A stretch of DNA of 64,000 nucleotides from Geminocystis sp. NIES-3708 (GCF_001548095.1 NZ_AP014815.1:2169656-2233655); one strand, 5' to 3'; positions 41,301 to 47,111 are shown, numbered from the stretch's first letter. Translations and numbers: made by a program. Notes: generated by a model from the sequence alone, not told the origin.

Positions 41301-41318
41301 AAAAATTTAGGCTTTTAA
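35343..41318 (+). CDS. Giant tape-measure-like protein
   Basis: 1991 aa, rich in Asn, Lys and Ile. Residues 1-640 are largely predicted coiled coil. About residues 645-700 contain a segment typical of tail tape measures (IKGFFDGIIDGRDNALDAI, then IQKILVRNLIDRFIAPFF). The C-terminal third has three copies of a GG-x-V/L-x-G ... P-A-x-L-x-x-G-x-x-V box (about residues 1350, 1400 and 1685, for example DTIPALLEGGSFVV and DVIPAQLKAGDYVV), which also occurs at tape-measure C-termini. Hydrophobic stretches near 909-931, 1310-1348 and 1567-1585 fit membrane or channel insertion. It is the only structural-type phage gene seen. Alternative: a surface or toxin-like giant protein that reuses these modules. 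Confidence 0.7.
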   Translation: MNQRIVLFKALREYKETILKGVALNRLSTQELENIHQYIKANEGSIRENIKIEKKNIDSLINRNKLLKQRSDLQKKTFNLEVTQGDLLEKYLGNQQEIREKKRDLVLQQGAVGGKTSTTLNGSVMFVRELEKIRLDAFRELRQLQGLRKGSINETIGKESDKVKPLQENIKVIIDKLSSQVLDKQKIKEEIIRQEAKNYTTRLMLEIPKSIRDGFQGIINNNNNNILGGNNLSNIQSAYQGFGENIKGVYEKLATINFLNKSGITNQNTEVIKGFLGDNVGKLFQDSIKSVLQDIKQEIKGFFNALKESINNLNNSIQNKLPRAYPDIVRELNNIQKDRDKSKENTRNEIEKLTVSKSILGVDNILNKLEQRVNNSVDNPDPFARVNDTIATVINGVKSGIIDKQIASLILKDKAEENLTKISEKGSVLRFIDGIVNDSRDLVNGGNDRVNEVNKTVRYSDKETGKYQGIIETLNNQKVKAIVDNDIKLLQSVNLAITQTEDAINSLEFSRKDAIAKFKASFADIDNDYLNIYTKTLDSNFENTKEIISNQSDSFFANRRILELELEKTRESATAKIDFIDSKIADIISAPVPTDKASMETDREERKIKIAKLEFDKQQLERSVSSVEDKLKNLGDLFGKVFREIGNSVTDSIKGFFDGIIDGRDNALDAIRDIPKLIQKILVRNLIDRFIAPFFKPFSEPDKTKVALQKSDVPSLDFDTVGIKLDRLILELSENYSKQSDVVANQFDSAVSSMEQSTTELLEKVEKIKIDFPFEELDKFYRDLLDKLANTVNLETVNSSIVAIEGILKGISGKLDKLVGNKSNYSINTENEKLKTINQEIKNNISKNQGNVTTSNNINNNNPNNPELDESANDSSKLDSDMQWYIDQVNLERKQKKEEENLKEIGKDSLEIGLSGVLGSLLLGLVNKLKKDKDKKDKDDDDDNSTGGEQEGESLNIDDTIQELLEIASQLEDLFTDNEMEGIRRAVRNRNIPKIIRIIRHRANEKGEGRTVDDQLKDMGLSFFKSPEGVSGLSSNILGEQGLTELYSVLVTLSSTLLSTNSLLQTTNSLLQNLNVSDNTSNLPLSVNQGGIKSSFSDIYNPNSSINRAFSTSNGSVNPSQGVSDTTKIPFTNPSKVPVANTPKVNPNTPQYNSLGQQIPNVVYEQLINAPEGSTTRLKVGKDFKYFIRTAKNVAQTSVNSKYTPTGSTLQYTVALNKQGLPILTNAGMQFVPTNPTANNPKPVNNENKGNMSVTSNTPAVNSVGKVLANVMTADNKFWSWLANGISSNKTASSVEAWLRVDGNAEKIQKAGLTIGSILALVKSGGLTGLLGTGMKGVGALGLLKGLFGFNDGGTVGGYGLVNAALTPNELVIPASQAKTIGYDNLELINNLHKGNVFSGGGKVKGGNSYLGDTIPALLEGGSFVVNNTTADLLANHVDNKFMGGIFGKQDYSKYNDTNLFGTKGLMPFIGGLGTLGLQLWGIMNPAPDPKKAKKLQYKRIKAFAMLNEVEKSEGAYLKDKDGNPTYWQTRNEGGIIQRLNEGGEVFSNVSDIEKTITKNTPEKPKTWLDYLPMVAMTGLSFLAGKKKDPNQEQERIAEKERIKSLTEFGNDPFLANKRITNWMKKRGDILAVTKGLLSRKDVKDYSKINKRNIGGIIDYLPDNIKSLPNPNLFSDNLAKGRIFKGSGLLKGWGNSNLRDVIPAQLKAGDYVVNADSTRILRNNNPKLYSKLTKLNSGGMFGVNPNFSDTKGVINIDNPIDLTPVSLWGNTKKFFRGIKQKSGNFDNNKIVKDFYKNIKKSAENSVIETKNLSKNIRKSVEEVTEANKSFNLGNLGGKELTRFMMPEMMGKSESWGLGDQVSNFNYTDTNGLRDVGLNIDNLPQSLGMDSLKMYSNDSERITNNIKGIESVPNSVGLAMDKIPDSFARAFNDSNMTPQEITVDYNVKRINNVDYVSKEEFMAGINYASQAGANIIQNKLKFNPNYRKNLGF

Positions 41319-41332
41319 GATTCGTGGTAGCT

Positions 41333-41359
41333 ATGGTAGTAATTAAAAGTAAATGGTAG
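41333..41359 (+). repeat. 27-bp TGGTAG motif, copy 2
   Basis: Same 27-mer as copy 1, on the plus strand, 15 bp after the giant gene. An additional TGGTAG precedes it at 41325-41330. Confidence 0.85.
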
Positions 41360-41364
41360 TTACT

Positions 41365-41390
41365 AAAAAACCCTGTTGAAGTGGCAGGGT
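41365..41390 (-). terminator. Intrinsic terminator for leftward transcripts
   Basis: ACCCTG/CAGGGT stem (6 bp, 9-nt loop) which on the minus strand is followed by TTTTTT. It would end the leftward operon of 41484-41717 and beyond, protecting the giant gene from antisense transcription. Confidence 0.75.
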
Positions 41391-41446
41391 AATAAATAAT
41401 AGTATTCACTTAGTTTAACAAGACAGTATTAGGGTGGGCGATTTGT

Positions 41447-41478
41447 TTGTTAATTGTTAATTGTTAATTGTTAATTAC
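41447..41478. repeat. STRR heptamer array (TTAATTG)
   Basis: Four tandem TTGTTAA heptamers inside the element, similar to chromosomal arrays at 58051. Shorter runs occur at 41761 and 47090. Confidence 0.75.
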
Positions 41479-41483
41479 TGACG

Positions 41484-41717
41484 CTAGAAATACTTGATAT
41501 TATGGGTTTTAGTGCCTATTATTTGGTCTTCTAAAAGGTAAAAATTATACCAAAAATTTCTGGCACTGACCTTTAATTTATAGTTTAAATCTCCTAATAC
41601 TTTAGCTGTAAGTATTGATAATTTATGGTATTCTTTGCTTTTTACTGTGTAGTTAGCGTACATGAATAATACTGAGATAATGGTTAAGCCGATGATGGAG
41701 TTTATAATTTCTAACAT
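41484..41717 (-). CDS. Small membrane protein
   Basis: 77 aa with a single N-terminal hydrophobic segment (IINSIIGLTIISVLFMYAN, residues 4-22) and a basic, Tyr- and Lys-rich remainder. Not recognised. Its position at the end of the leftward operon and single membrane span could suit a phage-type membrane accessory, but no function can be assigned. Confidence 0.5.
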   Translation of the reverse strand: MLEIINSIIGLTIISVLFMYANYTVKSKEYHKLSILTAKVLGDLNYKLKVSARNFWYNFYLLEDQIIGTKTHNIKYF

Positions 41718-41786
41718 TTTGATTATCTTATTTATGTGTAGTATTTGAGAATGTATTGAATGTTAATTGTTAATTGTCTTAGCTGA

Positions 41787-42107
41787 TTAAGGAATTAACT
41801 CTACTCTGGTACGGTTATGGTTGCGTATGCCTTGAGTTAGTTTTATGTGACCTTCTGGCACTATACAAGGGATTGAAATGCTAAATCCTAAGTCTTCTAC
41901 GTTTCTTACTAAAATACTTTGTTTTATAGTTACTGACCATGTGTATATAAATTCACTGGGTAATTTATCGAACCATACCTCCGCTACAAAACCTGTATAA
42001 CTTCTGGTTGATTCTCGCCAATAATATTCTTTAGCTCCTGATTCTTGAGCTATTATTGCAATTAAGGGATAAGGTACGTTTAATCTTTCTTTAACTAACT
42101 GTGTCAT
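41787..42107 (-). CDS. Hypothetical protein
   Basis: 106 aa, beta-strand-rich by eye (YTGFVAEVWFDKL, FIYTWSVTIKQSILV, FSISIPCIVPEGHIKL). No family recognised. Located between the structured intergenic region and the small membrane protein, same direction. Confidence 0.5.
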   Translation of the reverse strand: MTQLVKERLNVPYPLIAIIAQESGAKEYYWRESTRSYTGFVAEVWFDKLPSEFIYTWSVTIKQSILVRNVEDLGFSISIPCIVPEGHIKLTQGIRNHNRTRVELIP

Positions 42108-42464
42108 GATTTTTACCTACTAAAAGACAGCTTCTTTTCACCCGTCCTTTTTTAATCCGTGTACTTTGATATGTGTGCAATTTCGGTAAAAAAAATCGGA
42201 GTGTAGCCGTTACTACTGTTTTGGCAAGTAGAGCTAACTATTGCGGCGGAACGGAGTCGATAAAAAATGATGAAATAGTCACACCACTGTGAGGGTATAA
42301 TAGAAAAGCTGTAGTACTATGCCTACACGGGTTCGAGCGAACGTAGAGAGCCAGTGCCTAGCGGCGGAGAGCGACACCATTTATGATTTTTACAGATATT
42401 ATTGAGTGGGGCTAACTTTAGGCTTTTCTTTTCTCTTAGAAAAGACACGGTAAATTAATGGTAA
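42108..42464. other. GC-richer structured intergenic region, candidate small RNA
   Basis: 357 bp without a gene. It has higher GC than its surroundings and several short hairpins (GTAG/CTAC near 42312-42327; GTTC-GAGC-GAAC near 42334-42346). Two related GCGGCGGA blocks occur near 42244 and 42363. TATAAT at 42296-42301 could start a plus-strand transcript and the CTTTTCT/AGAAAAG hairpin near 42424-42445 could end it. A non-coding RNA or a strand-specific origin are both possible. Confidence 0.35.
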
Positions 42465-43742
42465 TTACTTATTCCTCATGGCTTTTAACCAGTTAGCAAT
42501 CTCTCCCTTAGCTTTAGGATTTACAGGTACTTCTTCGGCATCCTTTACGGTATAGGTTTTGTAGATTTTTCCTTCAGCATCGGTGGCAATATCTATTTTT
42601 AATGGTTCGCCTTCACTGCTTTTTATTTCCTTGAGTTCTTGGGGTTCTGAGAGGTAAGTATCTTGTTGGTATATAGTAATAGATTGTTCAGGGTTTAATG
42701 GCTTTAGGGCGGTTAATCGTGCCATTGTCTCTTGTTGCTGTTGCTCTGAGATGATACAACCTAAATTCAGTCTCTCCTTAATATTCTCTGCTTTGGCTAA
42801 AAACTCTGCTTGGTATTGTTCCCATTTTATCGGTAATTTAACAGGGTCATTGCGGAAGTAACTTAAGACATTTGCTTTTGTCTCATAGATGTCAGAATCA
42901 GGATATTTTATTAACCATTTTTGGGCTAACCAGTTATGAAAGTTAGGGTCAAGTTTGCCGTTGATGTTCCATACTCCCTCTGGTAGCCACTGCCAATTAA
43001 CGGACTGTACAGAGCTATTGATGGGGGTGAGGGTATGTTTACTCATTAACTGATTTAATGGCACTAATCCTACCTTTTTATCTTTAGTGTCTGAGGGATA
43101 ATCATTTATACTACTGCTCGGAATATTTGCCTTAATGATGGTTTGCTGGTAATCTTCTGTATTTTCTTTATTTTCTTGGTCAATAGAACTGTATTGCTCT
43201 ATTAATTGATTTTCTTCTTCTTGCAATTCTTTAAAAATGTTCTCTATTTCTTTCTCTTGTGCTTCGCTCTCTGAATAAGTATGATTAGTCTGAATAGTCT
43301 TTAAGTCTAAGGGCTTCTGAGATATATATATATCAATGCTTTCAGAGTCTGAACACGATCCTATTGTCGTTTGGGGCGATCCTGCTGTCGCTGTCACGAT
43401 CTTACTGTCGCTATAACGATCCTGTTGTCGGGTAGGCGATCCTAATGTCGCTAGTTCATCAGTATTTACTATGATGTCATTTTTAAGGTTATTGGTTTTA
43501 TACTCAAACTCAGTGATTTTGTACTCAATTAATTTTAAGGCTTTTAGCTTTTTTATAGTTCTTTGGGCTGTCCTTTGAGTAATCTGTAAGTCATTGCTTA
43601 TCTGTGCTGTTCTTATTCGCTTATAGGTGTCTGTAAATGGGTTATTAGCTTTAAGGTACAGAAATATTAATACTTCATTGGCGGTTAATTGTTCCCTAAG
43701 CTCTAATAATGTCTCAGTTGTTAATCTGTAGAATTTGCTCAT
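42465..43742 (-). CDS. Replication initiator-like winged-helix protein (lambda O-like layout)
   Basis: 425 aa. Residues 1-80 form a winged-helix/MarR-type DNA-binding domain (LTANEVLIFLYLKANNP, AQISNDLQITQRTAQRTIKKL, LIEYKI). Residues about 98-129 are a linker encoded by five DNA iterons. After a Glu/Gln-rich segment, the C-terminal part (WLPEGVWNINGKLDPNFHNW, LAQKWLIKYPDSDI, NDPVKLPIKWEQYQAEFL) resembles segments of cyanobacterial phage and plasmid replication proteins. The order of DNA-binding domain, in-gene iterons, then C-terminal interaction domain parallels lambda O. Initiator function is inferred. Confidence 0.65.
   Translation of the reverse strand: MSKFYRLTTETLLELREQLTANEVLIFLYLKANNPFTDTYKRIRTAQISNDLQITQRTAQRTIKKLKALKLIEYKITEFEYKTNNLKNDIIVNTDELATLGSPTRQQDRYSDSKIVTATAGSPQTTIGSCSDSESIDIYISQKPLDLKTIQTNHTYSESEAQEKEIENIFKELQEEENQLIEQYSSIDQENKENTEDYQQTIIKANIPSSSINDYPSDTKDKKVGLVPLNQLMSKHTLTPINSSVQSVNWQWLPEGVWNINGKLDPNFHNWLAQKWLIKYPDSDIYETKANVLSYFRNDPVKLPIKWEQYQAEFLAKAENIKERLNLGCIISEQQQQETMARLTALKPLNPEQSITIYQQDTYLSEPQELKEIKSSEGEPLKIDIATDAEGKIYKTYTVKDAEEVPVNPKAKGEIANWLKAMRNK
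43321..43334. other. AT tract next to iterons, candidate DNA unwinding element
   Basis: GATATATATATATC lies 21 bp from the first iteron, on the side that is downstream in the initiator gene. An easily melted AT run beside iterons is the normal organisation of replication origins such as lambda ori. Confidence 0.5.
43356..43450 (-). repeat. Five iterons inside the initiator gene (candidate origin)
   Basis: On the plus strand the units are CGATCCTATTGTCG (43356), CGATCCTGCTGTCG (43377), CGATCTTACTGTCG (43397), CGATCCTGTTGTCG (43417) and CGATCCTAATGTCG (43437). Spacings are 21, 20, 20 and 20 bp, two helical turns. Because 20 is not a multiple of 3, successive copies are read in different frames and give unrelated peptides, so selection acts on DNA rather than on protein. 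Confidence 0.88.
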
Positions 43743-43826
43743 AATCGTTACAATGTAATTATGTTAAGGATTTATGGTTAATTTGTGGTTAGCTGTGAAG
43801 CCTTTTTTCTAGTTTTGTATTATTAA

Positions 43827-43849
43827 AGGGGCTTTTTACACCCCTCTTT
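43827..43849. terminator. Hairpin between the Gp157-like and initiator genes
   Basis: AGGGG/CCCCT stem with a 9-nt loop and a T-rich flank on the plus strand (CTTTTG). On the minus strand it would lie between the Gp157-like stop and the initiator start and may act as an attenuator. Confidence 0.5.
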
Positions 43850-43867
43850 TGTTTAACTTTTGTTGTC

Positions 43868-44419
43868 TTATTTTACGCTAAGATAAGTAGATTTTTCCCC
43901 TAATTTACCATATCGTAAAGCCTCTGTTTTTCCTGCCTTAACATCTTCTTTTAATTGTTTTTTATCTATTTCTATTGTTATTTTTTGATATTTTTCAGGG
44001 TAATTATTAGGGTTAACTTTATCATTAAGTATTAACGGAGCGATCGATGCTTTTTTGATGGATAAATTAAATTTATTTGTTCTTAGTTTATCTACTCCTA
44101 TTTTTTCTAAATGTTGCTTAAGGTATTCTTGTAACCATTCGATTGTTTTCTCGTCTTTGCGTACCAGTTTTGTAAGTCTGTCTGCTTCGGCTTTCCTGAT
44201 TTCTAACCATCTTTTTCTTGATTGTATTAGGGATAGGATAGAATCAATCTTTCCCTCAAAGTCTTCTGCTGTCTCTTTTGCTTCTGATAGTAACTCTAAG
44301 TATTCTAAGTGTAAATCAGCAGGTATATCTACCCCTTCAAGGTTTTCTATTGTTTCCTCTAATTCCTCTAATTTACTGGTTAATTCATAGAGTTTATATG
44401 TGCCTTTAGTTTCTGTCAT
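43868..44419 (-). CDS. Siphovirus Gp157-like protein
   Basis: 183 aa. A long N-terminal coiled coil (KLYELTSKLEELEETIENLE and on to about residue 110) includes SILSLIQSRKRWLEIRKAEADRL, followed by a small C-terminal beta domain (RTNKFNLSIKKASI, ITIEIDKKQLKEDVKAG). This matches the Gp157 family first seen in Streptococcus thermophilus siphophages, found in early replication/recombination modules. Its location between ssb and the initiator fits. The exact role is unknown; over-expression of an S. thermophilus homologue gave phage resistance. Confidence 0.75.
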   Translation of the reverse strand: MTETKGTYKLYELTSKLEELEETIENLEGVDIPADLHLEYLELLSEAKETAEDFEGKIDSILSLIQSRKRWLEIRKAEADRLTKLVRKDEKTIEWLQEYLKQHLEKIGVDKLRTNKFNLSIKKASIAPLILNDKVNPNNYPEKYQKITIEIDKKQLKEDVKAGKTEALRYGKLGEKSTYLSVK

Positions 44420-44423
44420 ATAG

Positions 44424-44451
44424 TTGGTAGTAATTTAAAAGTAAATGGTAG
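44424..44451 (+). repeat. TGGTAG motif, copy 3
   Basis: TTGGTAGTAATTTAAAAG then TAAATGGTAG, a 28-bp variant with one extra T, directly upstream of the Gp157-like start codon (opposite orientation to the gene). Followed by a GAGGG-rich segment also seen after copy 4. Confidence 0.8.
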
Positions 44452-44565
44452 ATAATAGGTGAGGGCGGTTAAATACCTCAGATGTGAGGGAGTTTCTTCC
44501 TTTCTTTGATGAGTTCGCTCTTCTAAATCCTGTTTTAAAATCTTTGCTTGTCATGTTATTTTTGC

Positions 44566-44603
44566 TTGGTAGTAATTTGGTAGTAATTAATAGTAATTAG
44601 TAG
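44566..44603 (+). repeat. TGGTAG motif, copy 4 (extended)
   Basis: Runs of TTGGTAGTAATT, TGGTAGTAATTAATAG and TAATTAGTAG form a more degenerate, longer copy just downstream of ssb. The following GAGGGCAGTTAAACCCTC can fold into a hairpin (GAGGG/CCCTC), a probable ssb terminator. Confidence 0.7.
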
Positions 44604-44639
44604 ATGAGGGCAGTTAAACCCTCTATTAATTTCTCTAAT

Positions 44640-44965
44640 TTACTTTTTTTTTCCTCCTTTATTTTCTGTTTTAGACTTCGGAGATTCTATTTGATTTGCA
44701 TATACAAATAGTCTTGTTTTTTTCTCTCCTTCTTCTGTTTCCCATGAGCTTTGTTCTAGTTTTCCTGATACTATTACATAACTCCCTGAGCTTAAATAGT
44801 TATTAACAAATATTGCTTGATTTCCCCAACATTCACAGGGTATCCATGAGGTTTTTTCCTCTCCTTTTATTACTGAATTTACTGCTACTGAAAAACTAAC
44901 TTTTGTCAAATATTCATGGTAGGTTCTGCACCTATATAACCAGCTATTGTTACTGTATTTATCAT
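44640..44965 (-). CDS. ssb: Single-stranded DNA-binding protein with apparent frameshift
   Basis: OB-fold SSB. From the ATG at 44965 the first frame reads MINTVTIAGYIGAEPT, a normal SSB N-terminus, then hits a stop (MNI*). The rest continues in another frame from 44909: TKVSFSVAVNSVIKGEEKTS, then WIPCECWGNQA and VIVSGKLEQSSWE. One extra base in the short A-run near 44919 would join the halves into ~108 aa. Either a sequencing error, a real mutation or a slippery site explains it. The tail is basic (GGKKK) rather than the acidic DDDIPF-type tip of housekeeping SSB. Confidence 0.8.
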
Positions 44966-44969
44966 TATT

Positions 44970-44992
44970 GGTATTTCCCTTTTAACTTGATT
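44970..44992 (-). promoter_or_regulatory. Shared 5' leader motif, ssb copy
   Basis: On the minus strand, AATCAAGTTAAAAGGG then AAATACC, ending five bases before the ssb ATG. Nearly the same leader precedes the SWIM gene at 47672 and occurs at 45721-45741. Confidence 0.7.
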
Positions 44993-45061
44993 AATTTGCA
45001 TAACTTAGGTAAGTATTAAGGCTTTTTTCTCTCTCTTAATCTTTCCTTTTGCTATATTTTT

Positions 45062-45105
45062 ATTATACTCTATATTTTATTAAATAGCAAGTAAAATATA
45101 TGCTA
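45062..45105 (-). promoter_or_regulatory. ssb promoter with 26-bp operator
   Basis: On the minus strand: -35 TTGCTA (45085-45090), 17-bp spacer, -10 TATAAT (45062-45067). The -35 lies within a 26-bp element (45080-45105) that recurs exactly, in opposite orientation, at 47739-47764. Its core TAGCA...TGCTA is an inverted repeat, so it may bind a dimeric regulator. Confidence 0.75.
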
Positions 45106-45124
45106 ATTAATATTTTGTTTATGC

Positions 45125-45130
45125 TATAAT
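45125..45130 (+). promoter_or_regulatory. -10 box for the gene at 45162
   Basis: TATAAT with 31 bp to the ATG. No good -35 box at 17 bp; the nearby operator may mediate control of both directions. Confidence 0.5.
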
Positions 45131-45161
45131 AAGGAAAAGATAGTATAGATTAATTTAATTT

Positions 45162-45674
45162 ATGAGCAATAATTCTGATATTCAGGTAATTAATAAAGAC
45201 TTGGTAAATGTTCCTTTAAAGTTTAATTTATTAGAAGATAATGACATCGAACAAGCTAGTATTGTTTTTGATGCTATGAGACAATATGTTAAACGGTATT
45301 TAAAAGAAAAAGTAGATTATGGCACGATTCCTTATTGTGGTAATAAAGATGTTTTATTTAAGGCTGGTGCAGAGAAATTAATTAGATTATTTAAACTTCG
45401 CCCTACCTTTGATTTAATTGATAAAATTGTAGATTATGATAAGGATTTATTTCATTATCATTATCGTTGTAGTTTGTTTCGTTATGGTGATTTAGTTGGT
45501 CAATGTGATGGTCTTGCTAATAGTCGTGAAAAGAAGTTTGTTAAGCAAATATTAGCTAAAGATTATACTATTGTTAATACTATTTGTAAGATGGCACAAA
45601 AAAGAAGTCTTGTGGGTAGTGTGCTTATAGTCTGTGGTGCTTCTGAATATTTTACTCAAGATTTAGAGGATTAG
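45162..45674 (+). CDS. Phage/plasmid-type protein with KMAxKRxxV motif
   Basis: 170 aa. Features: an N-terminal helical region (QASIVFDAMRQYVKRYLKEK), DYGTIPYCGNKDVLFKAGAEKL, and a C-terminal NTICKMAQKRSLVGSVL followed by SEYFTQDLED. The block GxGxKxxLxKxGAEKL plus N-T-x-x-K-M-A-x-K-R-x-x-V and FTQD(L)ED is shared by many phage/plasmid proteins found near recombination genes. A role in single-strand annealing or replication has been guessed for such proteins; function remains unproven. It is divergent from ssb, sharing its operator region. Confidence 0.6.
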   Translation: MSNNSDIQVINKDLVNVPLKFNLLEDNDIEQASIVFDAMRQYVKRYLKEKVDYGTIPYCGNKDVLFKAGAEKLIRLFKLRPTFDLIDKIVDYDKDLFHYHYRCSLFRYGDLVGQCDGLANSREKKFVKQILAKDYTIVNTICKMAQKRSLVGSVLIVCGASEYFTQDLED

Positions 45675-45850
45675 GGAATAAAAGAGTAGTCAGTAATTTT
45701 TTTACTTCTACTCTGGTTCAAATCAAGTTAAAAGAAATACCTATGTGTCGGTTGTTCTTCTGATTATATGGTATCACTTTAAGAAGTTGTTAAGATAGAA
45801 TATGTTAGATTTTTCTTATTATTTTAAAGATTTTTATATGGGGTTATTTT
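45675..45850. promoter_or_regulatory. Intergenic leader copy with mini-ORF MCRLFF
   Basis: AATCAAGTTAAAAGAAATAC (45721-45740) repeats the leader seen before ssb and the SWIM gene. It is followed at 45743-45763 by ATG and a six-codon frame MCRLFF then TGA. Either the remnant of a lost gene, or a leader peptide controlling the downstream 45851 gene. Confidence 0.5.
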
Positions 45851-46195
45851 ATGTCTGTTCGTAAAAGAGGTAATGTGTTACCTAATGAATATAAAGAAAA
45901 AGCTCTTTCTAATGGTTTGGCATTAACTACGGTTTATGCACGGTTAAAAAGGGGGTGGAATATTGATGAAGCTGTTTCTATTCAGCCCACTGAGAAAACA
46001 AGTACTCATGAATTAAAAAGAGATAAGGGCTGGTTGGTAGCAAATAGGGCTAAAGGTTCATCGATCACTTTTGCTATTTATCAGGATTTAGAAGATTTAT
46101 TTAATAAGGCTTTGCAAGAGTCTGGGGTTACTAAAAGTCAGTTTGTTGCTGATGCTGTAGAGCAATATTTGTTAAAATGGCAATCTAATAATTAA
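45851..46195 (+). CDS. HTH plus ribbon-helix-helix DNA-binding protein
   Basis: 114 aa with two small modules. Residues 8-42 (LALTTVYARLKRGWNIDEAV) match a short phage helix-turn-helix often seen as xYxRLKRGWSxExAL. Residues 65-110 (SITFAIYQDLEDLFNKALQE, SGVTKSQFVADAVEQYL) are a ribbon-helix-helix. A transcription regulator of the element is likely; it is a candidate to bind the 26-bp operator. Confidence 0.65.
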   Translation: MSVRKRGNVLPNEYKEKALSNGLALTTVYARLKRGWNIDEAVSIQPTEKTSTHELKRDKGWLVANRAKGSSITFAIYQDLEDLFNKALQESGVTKSQFVADAVEQYLLKWQSNN

Positions 46196-46212
46196 GGATT
46201 TAGATAAAAAGT

Positions 46213-46374
46213 ATGGATTCCGACAAAGTTATTATCGTAGATTTTTCTAAGTCTGTCAGAAAAAATACTACTAAAACTTACAAAGAAAACCCTAAAGTCC
46301 TTAATCATCCAATTATTACTGAAAGACGCAGACGCTTAGGGCTAAAGTTAAAGATTAATAAGCAATGGTTTTAG
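46213..46374 (+). CDS. Small basic hypothetical protein
   Basis: 53 aa (starts MDSDKVIIVDFSKSV, ends LGLKLKINKQWF), rich in Lys and Arg with an ITERRRRLGLK segment. Not recognised. It follows the HTH/RHH gene by 17 bp on the same strand and overlaps the stop of the convergent SWIM-like gene by four bases. Good codon character and position support a real gene. Confidence 0.5.
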   Translation: MDSDKVIIVDFSKSVRKNTTKTYKENPKVLNHPIITERRRRLGLKLKINKQWF

Positions 46375-46784
46375 TTCGTTAGGTTCTTGATTACTTGGTG
46401 GTGGTGACAGGTAATAGGGAAGTATCGGAAAAACTGCGGTAATTCCTGTTTTCTTTTCTGTCTTAATCTGAATAATGGACAATTACAAGAATATGGGGTG
46501 ACAGTATAATATTTAGCTTGTTTACCTTTAACAATATAGATATTTTCTCCTACTTGTTTGTAAGGTAATTGGTAGGCTTTGGCTTGGGTATAGAGCATTA
46601 GAAACTCTGCATAATCTTTATAACTGATAATTCCTGATAGGTTAGTCCACAGTCCTGTAAACCATAAATCAAATTTAAGATCTTGGTAACGATAATTATA
46701 ATGACTACGATCAAGGTGGCATAGGGCTTTATCAATAAGGTTAGGGGTGAAGTGCTGTGATATTAATTGCTGTGATGGATTCAT
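46371..46784 (-). CDS. SWIM-like zinc-finger protein 1
   Basis: 137 aa. The C-terminal half carries YSCNCPLFRL followed by ITCHHHQVI: a C-x-C ... C-x-H zinc motif of SWIM type, with an insert of basic residues (RLRQKRKQELPQFF). The preceding VGENIYIVKGKQAKYYTVTP is the usual SWIM beta hairpin. SWIM domains bind DNA or protein, for instance in recombination factors. Paired here with a second SWIM protein in the same operon. Confidence 0.65.
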   Translation of the reverse strand: MNPSQQLISQHFTPNLIDKALCHLDRSHYNYRYQDLKFDLWFTGLWTNLSGIISYKDYAEFLMLYTQAKAYQLPYKQVGENIYIVKGKQAKYYTVTPYSCNCPLFRLRQKRKQELPQFFRYFPITCHHHQVIKNLTN

Positions 46785-46843
46785 GCTTTTTCGTGCCAGT
46801 GGTAAAATGTTCTTTTCTCTGTTAACAGTTAATTGTCTGCTGG

Positions 46844-47056
46844 TTATAATCTGTGATGTTCTAGGTAAAATTCTTGGTCTGTTTGCTGTAAATCTAGTTG
46901 TTTAAAGGCTTGGTTAGGGGTCAATCCTTCCTCGAATAATTCGATATATAATTCTTGGTCATCTTCTAAAAATTCAGGGTAGTGACCGTAATAATTTGTG
47001 AGTAATTCGTCTAGTTCTTCTTGCCATAAAGTGTAGATTTCTTTTGCTTGTCCCAT
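46844..47056 (-). CDS. Small acidic hypothetical protein
   Basis: 70 aa, very acidic, helical (IYTLWQEELDELLTNYYGHY, LYIELFEEGLTPNQAFKQL). Not recognised. It sits between the two SWIM genes in the same direction. Confidence 0.5.
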   Translation of the reverse strand: MGQAKEIYTLWQEELDELLTNYYGHYPEFLEDDQELYIELFEEGLTPNQAFKQLDLQQTDQEFYLEHHRL

Positions 47057-47111
47057 GTCCGTTTAGTTATGTGTAGGTTAAAGGTAGTTAACAGTTAATT
47101 GTCTGTAGTTT

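Noticed and set aside
35343-41318. Complete prophage
   Set aside because: Only the tape-measure-like gene resembles virion proteins; no capsid, portal, large terminase or lysis gene was found on either strand of the element.
42296-42385. tRNA-like look: GGTTCGAG and a later GACACCA
   Set aside because: No 7-bp acceptor stem complementary to the bases before ACACCA is present, and the T-arm does not close.
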